Shown piece after piece: positions 23,401-33,071 of a DNA stretch of 64,000 nt. The stretch comes from Pegea sp. RAD2-039 (lineage: Eukaryota; Chordata; Thaliacea; Salpida; Salpidae). The stretch is taken from the NCBI GenBank assembly GCA_034620365.1, contig JAQGEQ010000191.1, positions 372,001 to 436,000 of the forward strand. Direction: 5' to 3'. The stretch's first letter is position 1. Each line of letters starts with the position of its first letter. Made by a program: the position numbers and the translations under genes. The notes beneath the pieces are model-generated. The model worked only from the letters and a program-made list of their open reading frames with translations, made no database searches and was not told the origin of the DNA.

Positions 23401-24499
23401 AGTTACTCTCTTATTTTTCATAAGGACCCGGCTTCACAAAGCTTTGATTTACTAAAATACGAAGTTGTAAGTGACCTCGCTCCCAAGTTTTCAAAGCTGA
23501 CATCATTGTGACCACTGTTAACACAGTGTTACATGGTAACATTGTTCTAACAGAAGATTCAAAGATTTTGTGTCCACCAACAGAGATATGAGCAAGCGAC
23601 TTGTGGTTATTTGGGCAGTAGAGAAAGTTCCTTTCATCATCCAACATTATTAGAAGCTGTTGCTTTTAATTTAGAGCGCCCCCAACAAACTCTGGCTCAA
23701 AGAAAGCTGACCTGTCTACTGTAGTGTCTTATTGGACTAATTTACAGGGATGGAATCGTCGACAGATTGATGTAGTGTTCCCGACATCTTCTCCTTGGAC
23801 CCTTCTTCAATGCAGACTGTCTTATGAGTTCTTCTGAATTCGCTTCTTGTAAATTGACTTAAAAACTAAAAGGTGTAAAAGTCCCAATCTTCCAGACTTT
23901 TATTTCCTTTTAACTGGACGCCACTGAAGTTGGGACGGCGGGTACGGCACCTTTCCCCACGACACATGGAAGTCAGAAATAAATTATTCGATTTATTAGA
24001 AATTTTCTATCGAATAACATCTACCTTGCCAAAAAATATCAAAATCAAGTCCTATTAAAAGCAGACCAGTCCACCAAGATACCTGCTTGCTTTAAATCAC
24101 TAGAATTTAGGTTTCATGGTTTTAGATTGATTAAAATAATTGTTTCTCGAATTTAGTATTTCAAATTTTTGAACAAAAAATATAATCTAAATATGAAGAA
24201 AAGAGATGAACAAAAATCGAAACAAAATAATTAAAACTAACCTGAATAAACTGTGATCCTCTGGTGTTAGTAACCCAGGAGGTCTCGCTATTTAATCTTG
24301 CATTCTCTTTGCCATGTCCTTCAATATTAGGAGCAGATAACAAAATCTGACTATTATCAACATCGCCATTCTCTAATCCTAAAGGCTCATCACAATTTTT
24401 CTTATAAGCAACAGGGTTTCGTTCAGTTGTTGAGTGCCTATCTTCCTTACAACCAACAAAATGAAGCAAAAATAAAAAGAAAAGTTTCGTCGGCCGCAT
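14436..24499 (-). CDS. Single-pass receptor: F5/8C (discoidin) - CUB x3 - TM - long tail
   Basis: Predicted surface protein of 786 residues from 18 exons on the minus strand: 24242-24499, 21784-21920, 20760-20841, 20607-20700, 19580-19776, 19439-19534, 18846-18935, 18640-18741, 18481-18588, 17940-18075, 17729-17892, 17483-17679, 17341-17429, 17212-17297, 16808-16962, 16037-16151, 15208-15353, 14436-14544. All phases close. Signal peptide 1-17 (LFFLFLLHFVGC). F5/8C domain 36-184, from CDEPLGLENG to AEILGC. CUB domains at about 192-306, 314-439 and 447-560, each opening with SGCGG and carrying NYP/DYP and a YCG, FCG or YCN motif. Ser/Thr stalk 561-612; helix 618-640 (VGIGLLALFLLVIIAFAIVI). The cytoplasmic tail of 146 residues is acidic and polar, with tyrosines in QAYDF, SEYED and ILYQS. 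Neuropilins and DCBLD proteins use these domains in other orders, so I give no symbol. Ligand unknown. Confidence 0.9.
14871..14876 (-). terminator. Pol III terminator of tRNA-Sec
   Basis: A run of six T on the minus strand begins five bases after the tRNA 3' end. Runs of four or more T end Pol III transcription. Confidence 0.8.
14882..14968 (-). tRNA. tRNA-Sec: tRNA-Sec (anticodon UCA)
   Basis: An 87-nt selenocysteine tRNA. It has the 9-bp acceptor stem with the U-U mismatch known from animal tRNA-Sec (GCCTGAATG opposite CTTTCAGGC), discriminator G, the CTTCAAA anticodon loop with TCA, a long variable arm with stem CTGAC/GTCAG, and a T arm GTGGTTCGATTCCAC. It aligns almost base for base with vertebrate tRNA-Sec. 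It is needed to read UGA as selenocysteine, so this animal should make selenoproteins. It lies in the last intron of the F5/8C-CUB gene, on the same strand. Confidence 0.97.
14992..14999 (-). promoter_or_regulatory. TATA box of the external Pol III promoter of tRNA-Sec
   Basis: TTATATAT lies 24-31 bp upstream of the first base of tRNA-Sec. Animal tRNA-Sec genes use a type 3, gene-external Pol III promoter with a TATA box at about this distance, so the position supports a working gene. A proximal sequence element is expected about 30 bp further upstream (15018-15040) but its consensus is not known for this species. Confidence 0.75.
16355..16700 (-). mobile_element. tRNA-headed SINE-like copy
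   Basis: On the minus strand, 16700-16630 resembles a valine-type tRNA that has lost about 8-10 nt of its anticodon arm: end bases TGTCCGT / GTGGACA can pair, TTATCACGT matches the D-arm side, and CCTGGGTTTGAGCCCAGG forms an intact T arm with a B box. About 270 bp of non-tRNA body with mixed composition follow, ending near 16355 in AT-rich DNA. That is the plan of a tRNA-derived SINE. It sits in a receptor intron on the same strand. I see no clear target-site duplication, and I could not match the body to a named SINE core domain. Confidence 0.55.
18589..18639 (-). other. 51-bp intron, in frame and free of stops
   Basis: The intron between receptor exons 8 and 9 has good borders (GTACTC ... 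TTCCAG), is 51 bp and contains no stop in the coding frame. If kept, it would add 17 mostly hydrophobic residues inside CUB2. CUB2 aligns better without it, so I spliced it out. Confidence 0.6.
21040..21600. other. Mixed-composition stretch in a receptor intron, possibly decayed element
   Basis: The segment between receptor exons 2 and 3 has fewer poly-A/T runs than its surroundings and looks like unique or once-coding DNA. I found no reading frame or repeat border in it. A decayed retroelement is possible but unsupported. Confidence 0.2.
22980..24100. mobile_element. Possible decayed retroelement in receptor intron 1
   Basis: This part of the 2.3 kb first intron is clearly richer in GC than its flanks and holds open frames on both strands (23278-23511 plus, 23411-23647 minus). 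The minus frame includes a short Cys/His patch (YCPNNHKSLAH). A TTGGCGCCCAGG stretch near 23257 recalls an LTR primer-binding site. No repeat ends, protease or polymerase motifs are visible, so the class is open and the call is weak. Confidence 0.25.
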
Positions 24500-26412
24500 A
24501 GTGAAGGTTTAAAATCACTTCTGAAGCTACAACTTCAGTCCTCGCAGTCAGGAAGTTGTTGAAAATTTATTTAAACCACCTTATTCCTCTTTGACGTCAT
24601 CGCCCTGTGACGTCAGGAGCACTGTGAGTCGAGATTTTGAGTTTTAAAGAATACTTTTCATGATTCTGAAATTTTTTTGGTATTTTTATATTTGTTTGTT
24701 GATTTTTAAAGATATTTTTATAAATGAAACTTTAAAATTGAAGTTTTTCAAAAACTATTTTTGGAATACATTCAAAATTAAACAATTTTTTTTTTCAATT
24801 TTAATCGTTTTGAATTTTGAATCTTGAAAAATTTCTGACTTTAAATTCTTCTTCCTTTTTTTTGTGGTCTAATTTTTACATATTGGGTTTTAATAGCTCA
24901 ATTGAAAAGTTTGAAAAGATTGACAAGAGCTTAAATTTATCTTTATTATTTAATCTTTCACAAAAACATCTGTAGTAAATCCCCCTTTTTCAACTTTGTT
25001 TTCTTATTTCTAATTATTTTCTTGAAAAGTTTTTATATTCAAAAATGTTGAAAAACTTATGTTTCACTTTTTGTTTTGTAATGAGAATATTTTTCTGAAA
25101 TTCACAAATTAAATGATAAAGTTTTTTCAAATCAATTTAAAATCAAAGTTTTCAATTGCAGAGGAAGTATTTAAGTTTTGTTTAAATGTCATAATTGAAT
25201 ATTCTGATCTACTTTAAGGTTTACTCAGCTATAAATCAAAAGAAAATACAAAAATAAATTAATCATCAGTTTTCAGTTCAAACATTTTCAAACTTTTTTT
25301 GTTAGTTTCAACAAATTGATATATTTTTAGCTACAACTGGAAATTCATGAACTTCAAGAAATAAAACTTTGAATAAGTTTTGCTAACAGTTGTCTTTGTC
25401 AGATACAAATCAATTGTAGAGTTTTAAAAAAGGTCTTAGGACATTTCGATCTTATTGAAATTAATTTGTTGTTTTTTTATTCTATAATTTACTTTGTGAG
25501 TTTTATCTGACAATAAAATCACTTTTTATTAGCAACAATCTCACAAAACACTTAAAAGTATTCTTTTAACGTTTTTTTGATTGAAATTTAACAAATTTTA
25601 TTATTGTTGAGTTTCTTTATTCAACGAATTAAACAGAATAATTGACTTTTACTAAAAACTATTTGATCTAAACGTTGTTTTCGGTTAATTGACTCAAAAC
25701 GAAATATTTTGGACTTTTTTCATCAAATGTATGGAGAATTTGTGAATAAAAATTGAAGTGTTTGTAGCTTATCAAATTAACTTTATATATTCATTAAGGA
25801 AATAAAGATAACAATTTCAGAACAAATATAATTGGAATAGATAAAAACCTTCATGTAACAGTTGAAATTCCACTAAAGTTCGAGTCTCTGATGGTCACTT
25901 CATACTTATTTGGTGAATTATCAACATCTAACTGTAAGAACTTCAAAATCTTTTACTAGAGGCATCCTCTAATTACATTCTTTAATCATATTTAATACAA
26001 ACTGTTTAAACTTAGAGACAAATAATTAAAGAACAGCTTTTCAGCATTAAACAAAGAGTAAGAAAATAAGCAATTTATCAAACAGCTACTTCATTATAGA
26101 GCCCAGAAGTTGTTCAATCAACAAATTGATGATTTGCAGTGAGCTGTATTTAAATTTGTTGTCGAAACGAAACAAACGAATTTTGAATACAAACAATTTA
26201 TCATTTTACACATCTACCAGTTTAAATATCAATTACATCATGACATCAATACCTAGTGACGTCATCATCTTACGTGGAATCGTATTTCGAGAAGAAAATT
26301 AAGAGGAACGTAAGAAGAATGTTTAAAATGAGGGATAGAAGAGGTTTTATGATTGTCTCAGAAGCTGACAGAGAAAAGAGGCTCACAAAAAAATCATTTT
26401 TCGTTTATGGGA
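24500..26412. promoter_or_regulatory. Gap between receptor start and UBE4A stop; CRE pair near the receptor start
   Basis: Two TGACGTCA octamers lie at about 24592 and 24608, roughly 90-115 bp upstream of the receptor start codon, and are good candidates for promoter elements. One more lies near 26260. The rest is AT-rich and shows nothing readable. Confidence 0.4.
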
Positions 26413-29400
26413 TTAACTTTCATCTTTTAACTTTTTCTCAGCAAGCCATTCTTGCATCCTCTGTACAAGATCAGTATCGGAGGATACTTCTTCCATTGTA
26501 AGAGGCGCGCGATTGAAAGGGTCTGTATGATCACTGCAGACAAATGAGGTTTTAGTGAGTGGCGTGTCTTTTGTAACTTTGAGGAGCACCTTAAAAGATG
26601 TCTGGCAATTGTAGATCGATCTACAGTGACTTTGGAAGCGGGAAGGATCACGGGATCTCTCATTAAGGTGCTTGTAATTGGATCGAAGAAGTCACTAGGA
26701 GCGCTTTCGAACATTTCTTCTTCGTTTTCCGCTTCGTTCACATACTTCTACAATCGAATAAAAAGTTATTTTCTGCGGCGATTTAAACGTTAAATCCCCG
26801 CCGAGGTACTAACCAATGCTTGATCGGAAATTTTTTGAATACCATCAATCAAATCAATATTTCCAATTTTATGTAAAACTCTGATAGCTCTTGGAAACAA
26901 TTCTCTGCTATAAGATCGTCCGTCTTGCGACACCGCGCGGCAGAATTCGCTGACGTCACTTTGAAAAAACAAAATAAATGAAAAAAGTTGAAAAAAAACT
27001 GAAAGTAAAAATTCACTTTTGACATCAAAATAATTTTAATTAAAAAAAGAAATTTGAGAAATTTTCACCTCAAGTTTGTATAAATTTTGCAAATCAAAGA
27101 CACAAGTTCTTTCGGTTTAAACTCGCAATGAGAAAAGTCTTGTACTTTTAAATCTTTCATCTTCGGACCCACAAGATGCTGAAAGAATAAAAAAGTAAAA
27201 AAAATGGTTGAAAAACGACCATAAGATTTAAGATAAATGCAGTACAACTTACGCGTGGGGTACTACTGGGTCGCGTGGACTACAAATGGGTCGTGTAGGG
27301 TACAGATGGGTCGTGTGGGGTACAAATGGGTCACATGGGGTACAAATGGGTCACATGGGGTACAAATGGGTCGTTTGGGGTACAACTGGGTGGCGTGAGG
27401 TACAAATGGGTCGCGTGGGGGTACAACTGGGTCGCGTGGGGTACAAATGGGTCGCGTGGGGTACAAATGAGTCGTGTGGGGCACCTCAAGAAAGTAGTTG
27501 AGCATTCCAGCAATTCTTTCAACCAGAACAGAATGGCAAAGTAACTTGATGATTTCTTCTTCAGTACTCATATAAGCCAACGTCTCGACAGTCTTATTCG
27601 ACATCACGTTGTGATATCTGTAAACACGTCATCACTTCATGATCACTACTTGTCGCAATGATGACGTCACCTGCAGTTCATCACCATGTGTTCAAGACTT
27701 TGTTCCTTTTCAGCTTTTTCTTCAGGTGATAGAGACTCCCATCTTCCTTGGGCACGATCTTCTTCTTCAGATTTGATGTTACTGAGATGCTAGAAGATTG
27801 TCTGATAAGATTTGGGAGTTATTTAGATGTTAATTGCTTACAACTATCGCTTCATCAAGAAGATAAACGGAATCGTTGAGAAAAAGATTGATAAATCGAA
27901 GCATAAGTGGCGGTGATGATGCTTCGATATCATCAATTGATTGAAGAGATAGTTTCTGTGAAGAAGATGAAGTGTTTGTAGCAACTTGTACATTCACTTT
28001 CACAAAACTCACTTTTGCTGCGTTTCTGCCACTTTCTTTTTTCCACAAAAATTTGAGAATTGAATAAAGAGGACGACGATAATTGAACTTCTGTTCAAAT
28101 TGATGAGGATCGCCTACGAATAAAACCAATCAGCAACCAACTATCAACCAATCAGCAACCAACTATCAACCAATCAGCAACCAACTATCAACCAATCAGA
28201 AACCAGCTATCAACCAATCAGAAACCAGCTATCAACCAATCAGCAACCAGCGTTACCTGTAAATTCGATATCAACGAACAATTGAAAGACAGACACAGTC
28301 AAGTAGTTGGTATGCTTGAATCCGATTGTAGCATCCAGAAAATTATTATCTTCATCTAAATGCTCTTCAATTGGCAAAATAGCTTCCAACACATCAGCAA
28401 GGGTAGCTCTCAGGTGAGGATTACTCATTCTGCGGGAGATTGAAGCTTCAAACCCCGCAGACAAAAACCTCAGATGAGGTACCTTGTTTGATTTCCCATA
28501 AATATAGAGATAAGAGTCAAAAGTGTGTCCGATCCTTTGACTAGATCTTCGAGAGCAGATGGTTGATGGCGTTTACAGAAGATGAGGAAGTCCACGAGAT
28601 TTTCAACGATGAATTCTGAAATGAAATTGATGAATCGCGTGCTGTTGACGTCACTACACCGACCTGGTAGATGTTTGAGAGTATGAGGAGGTTGTGACGT
28701 CAGAGGAAGTGGGACTTGTAGGGCTTGGGATCGATCTGTTGTAAAAGACATCTAGAAGATAAATGAGATGATTTGAAGAAATATTTGGATGTGTAATCTA
28801 CCAACTTGATTCAAGTAACAAGCAGTTGTAAGTTGGAAGCGGATGAAGTTAGAAACAAATTCAGGTTCACTAAGGGTTCCTTTGATCGACAGGAACACCG
28901 ACATTCCGCGTTTAAAGCGATTCTTGATTAACTCGCGAGTCTCAGAATCCGGGAAAGTCCCTAATGAGTTACGGAGCATGTTCTGAAGTCGATTCATTTC
29001 ACGATCAAGTCGATTGAACTTCACTAGAAGTCTATAAACATCGATGAGATGACGCCATATGACGTCACAAAGGTTACCCATGCATGCCGAGGTAGAGAGC
29101 GCGATGTGTGAGAAAGAAACATTCCGTGATAAAGTTATAAGATGAAGATAGAGAGATCGGTTGTTTATCTTCGGATGTTGAAATGATACAAGTTTCTGTG
29201 TCCAACCCTATATAGTAATTGATGTGATGTTTATGATGTGGGGTTGTTGTAGTGAAGTACCTCTCATATGTACTCCTAGTTCATCACGATTATTTGCACC
29301 TGTTGCTACGCAATAAGATGGATCGATTTTCAACCATTTACCATTGGAAGCTGAGAAAAAGATGAGGATCAGATGAAGATGTAGATGATCAAGTGAAGAT

Positions 29401-32400
29401 GGCAATTAAGTAAAGATGAGGATCAGATGAAGATGAAGATCAACTAAAGATAAAGACTAGATGATGAAGATCAAGTGAAGATCAGGATAGGAAGAAGATC
29501 AAGATCAAGTAATAATCAGTAAAAGATTAAAAGATGAGAATCAAGTAAAGATGAAGATTGAAATAAAATAACATCAGGATGTGAAGATCAGGAGTGAGAA
29601 ACAGAAGATGAAGATTAGCAGATAAAAAACAAAAGATGGAAATCAGAAGGTGAAGATCAGATGAGGATCAGAATAATAAATAAAGTATGAAGAGTAATTA
29701 AAAATTGATAATGGTTATAAAAATATTTTGAAGAATAATTTTTAAATGCTGACTTCCATTTTTGGTGACACAAAAAGGCAGAGCAAGTCGGACAAGAACT
29801 GAAGCAAGATTAAGAAAGACAGCATCAGTAGTGAATACAGATCTGACCGCATTTGTTTGTTCATGGGTCCATAACTTGGCAGCATCTATAAAACATATAA
29901 GTCATAATTGACATCAACAACTACTTCATCAACTACTTCATCAACTACATCATCAACTACATCATCGACTACATCATCGACTACATCACCAACTACATCA
30001 TCAACTACACCATCAACTACTTCATCAACTACTTCATCAACTACATCATCAACTACATCATCAACTACATCATCAACTACATCATCAACTACATAATACA
30101 ACTACATCAATCAACTACATCAATCAACTACATCATCAACACCATCAACTACATCATCGACTACATCATCAACTACATCAACTACTTCATCAACTACATC
30201 AACTACATCATCAACTACATCATCAACTACATCATCAAACTACATCATCAACTACATCATCAACTACATCATCAACTACATCATCAACACATCATCAATA
30301 CATCATCAAGTACATCATCAACTACATCATCAACTACTTCATCATCTACATCATCAACTACATCATCAACTACATCATCAACTACATCATCAACTACATC
30401 ATCAACCACATCATCGACTACATCATCAACTACATCATCAACTACATCATCAACTACATCATCAAGTACATCATCAACTACATCATCAACTACTTCATCA
30501 TCAACTACATCATCAACTACATCATCAACTACTATATCAACTACATCATCAACTACATCATCAACTACATCATCAACTACATCATCAACTACTTCATCAT
30601 CTACATCATCAACTACATCATCAACTACATCATCAACTACTATATCAACTACATCATCAACTACATCACCAACTACATCATCAACTACATCATCAACTAC
30701 ATCATCAACTACATCACCAACTACATCATCAACTACATCATCAACTACATCATCAACTACATCATCAACTACTTTATCAACTACTTTATCAACTACATCA
30801 TCAACTACATCATCAACTACTTCATCAACTACATCATCAACTACGTCATCAACTACATCATCAACTACATCATCAACACTTACGAGCATGATCTTGCATT
30901 AGCTCTCCAAGCCAACCCAAAAAGTGATTCTTTGATTTTCGAACAAGATTATGAAATAGATTGAAAAGATTTGAATGTAAATCTTCAAGATGAAGATGAG
31001 CTCGTTGATCTTCAACACCAGCATGTGATTGTAATGGATTGTCATAAAATCGATCATTTTCTTCTTTGTTCATATATAAACTAGTTTTGCCTAACAAAAT
31101 TGCTGGCAATGTTTTGATGCTGTTCTTTAAAATTGAATTCATTATTCCATTTGTGACGTGACGGTATGTAACCACGAGAGACGCAAGATTTTCGAATGAA
31201 GTCATCGATACCAATATTTTTATGTGCTTTGCAAGTAAAAAATCATCTAAACCAAGCTGTAAATAAATAAATGATTACCATGTTAAATGGTTGCTAAGTG
31301 AAATGGTTGCTACGTGAAATGGTTGCTACGTGAAATGGTTGCTGTGTGAAATGGTTGCTGTGTGAAATGGTTGCTACGTGAAATGGTTGCTGTGTGGTAA
31401 CTACAATTGTGGTCCTAAAAGTAAATTTAGCTTAAGCTAATTAAACAAAAATAATTTATGCAGAAATAGATGGATGCTAGGATGTGGTTACCTTAGTAAC
31501 AGTAGCACACTGCTTGTTAAAGAAAGGAGAGAAGATAGTAATGAGTGTTTGTTCATCTTCAGCTGAATTGGATATATCTGCCATTAGAGCATGGAAAGTG
31601 GAATCTGAAAAAGAAATGTTGAAAAGAGTTGTAGAATTCAAATTCAAATACTTGTTTCATAATTATTTGAGTCTATGATAAGATTCCAAAATTGTTGATG
31701 AATCGGTGTTAATTCAGTCATCACTTCATAAACGCCACTAAATATATCAGGATTTGTCAACATGGTACAAATATTTTCAATAATTATCTTCTTGGCTTGA
31801 ATTAAAGTTGTCTTCAAACTTAGAGTTGAATGTCTCTGTTGAAACATCCAATCAGATTTGATTAATCATTTCAAGAGTCTTACTTCACATAAAGATCTCT
31901 CATAACAAGCCCACAGATAAGTGAGGGGATGTTCACTTGGTACATCACTTGTTAGTTTAGTTGATCTGTTAGCATGTCTGATCAAAAGTCTGGATTCTAA
32001 ATCAGTTAACATCAAACGATCAAATACCATCTGAAAGACACAGGTTGAGTCAATTGAATCTGATTAAAAGAGATCTACTCTTTCAATCTCTTCTGACTTT
32101 AGAAGAGAATCAGGGTTTAAGAACTCATGCATGAAAGTAGAGCAAGCTGGAACTAGAAGTTTTCGTTCTTCAGTAACTACATCTGAAATTTTAAGTTTTA
32201 ATCTTCACTTCTTCTTTCAAGTGATTGCTCTTACCTGTATCAACTGATAAAAGAAAAATTCTCTCTAAGAGGTCGCTGACGAGAACCATTTTTTGTCGAG
32301 CTGATGCTAATTCTGAATTCTAGAAAAACATTTTTGTTGAACTTGATTATTTGAGAAACATCATCAGGTATTTGATAGTAGCAGGTCTTCAGCACCTTTC

Positions 32401-33071
32401 ATGCCCAAGGTTAATTTATGAGCCAAGGTTTATTGATGGTTGAGGAGTTTTTCAAAGTCAAGGTGCTAAAGTGAACTAAATAGCCAAATTTTATAACAAA
32501 TCAAAATTATGATCACGCCACTGAATGAGTTTTTAAAATTTCAAATGAACTTTTTTTGCTTTTTAAACATTTTTATAAAATTTTGAAGAATACAACAGAG
32601 AGAACCCTTTTAAAACTTTTGATCACCAACAACAAGACTTGTTTAATTTGAAAGTTTTAACATATCAGGGTGCTAAATCAATCTAACTAGCTTTTATTCA
32701 ACTTGTATTTTTTAAGTAATTTCGATGTAGCTAGAAACTCAGTCAAGCGTAGTCAAAATGACTAAGCAATTTTGGTTGACAAGATTATATTGTTGGTTTT
32801 AGATCAATACTTTCTATTTAAGTTAAAAATTTTTTGTTTATTTCACTTATCTTAGTATTTAAGGATCTAAAAAAATTGTTGAAAAAATAAAACAAATTTT
32901 TTATATTATCAAATATAAACATTAAACCATTTTATAATACACTTCTATCACATTACTAACCATCTCAACGCTGTTGTCTTGTGGTGTAAATAGCTTGGTC
33001 TGATTTGAAGATTGGAATAATGCTGCAAATGGGGTCTCCTTGTTGATGTTGTCCTGATTAGGAGTAGTCAT
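26413..33071 (-). CDS. UBE4A: Ubiquitin conjugation factor E4 A (U-box E3/E4 ligase)
   Basis: Extends ubiquitin chains through a C-terminal U-box that recruits E2 enzymes. Twenty-two exons, minus strand: 32961-33071, 32235-32319, 32079-32182, 31884-32030, 31652-31835, 31492-31604, 30884-31256, 29772-29885, 29261-29350, 29078-29207, 28806-29031, 28664-28751, 28483-28615, 28257-28429, 28013-28113, 27842-27955, 27671-27789, 27485-27617, 27069-27178, 26814-26958, 26590-26747, 26413-26533; 1023 residues, human about 1066. Phases close throughout. Markers: [10 protein letters not shown] at the start, [44 protein letters not shown]-like LLDEAIV, HLVGPKM, DGRSYS, and the U-box with [19 protein letters not shown] and [23 protein letters not shown] matches UBE4A rather than UBE4B. 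The end of exon 8 (29772) uses a weak donor chosen because only it keeps frame. Five introns hold tandem or degenerate repeats. Confidence 0.96.
27245..27484. repeat. 20-bp minisatellite in UBE4A intron 18
   Basis: About 12 copies of a 20-bp unit close to GGTCGCGTGGGGTACAAATG. It occupies most of the intron between exons 18 and 19 and on the gene's strand begins directly at the donor (GAG|GTGCCCCAC). Long open frames seen here on both strands come from the repeat, whose unit has no stop in some frames. Confidence 0.95.
28128..28252. repeat. 22-bp minisatellite in UBE4A intron 14
   Basis: About six copies of a 22-bp unit, AACCAATCAGCAACCAACTATC and close variants, fill nearly the whole intron between exons 14 and 15, leaving only the splice signals outside. 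Confidence 0.95.
29355..29680. repeat. Degenerate purine-rich GAAGATCA-type repeat in UBE4A intron 8
   Basis: An imperfect, strand-biased run of GATGAAGATCA-like words without a fixed period. A related sequence on the opposite strand, TCATCTGATCTT-like words, occurs at about 46690-46850 in another gene-poor region. Confidence 0.6.
29908..30880. repeat. 12-bp minisatellite (TACATCATCAAC) in UBE4A intron 7
   Basis: About 970 bp of a 12-bp unit, TACATCATCAAC, with trinucleotide substructure and many single-base variants. On the gene's strand it begins immediately after the donor of exon 7 (GTAAGTGTTGATG). The unit lacks stops in some frames, which gives long false open frames (Thr/Ser repeats on plus, Val/Asp repeats on minus). 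Confidence 0.97.
31275..31400. repeat. 16-bp minisatellite in UBE4A intron 6
   Basis: About eight copies of a 16-bp unit, GTGAAATGGTTGCTAC, with some TGTG variants, next to the acceptor side of the intron between exons 6 and 7. The period equals that of the PKNOX array but the sequence is different. Confidence 0.92.

Noticed and set aside
26256..26501. 81-codon plus-strand frame
   Set aside because: Overlaps the last UBE4A exon on the other strand and resembles nothing; shadow frame.
27263..27607. Overlapping open frames on both strands with [12 protein letters not shown] or GTNGS-like repeats
   Set aside because: Produced by the 20-bp minisatellite. Only the first part of the minus-strand frame (UBE4A exon 18, 27485-27617) is coding.
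30284..30889. 201-codon minus-strand frame made of VVDD repeats, and a plus-strand Thr/Ser-repeat frame
   Set aside because: Both are readings of the 12-bp minisatellite in UBE4A intron 7; the unit lacks stops in these frames. The flanking exons join properly without it.
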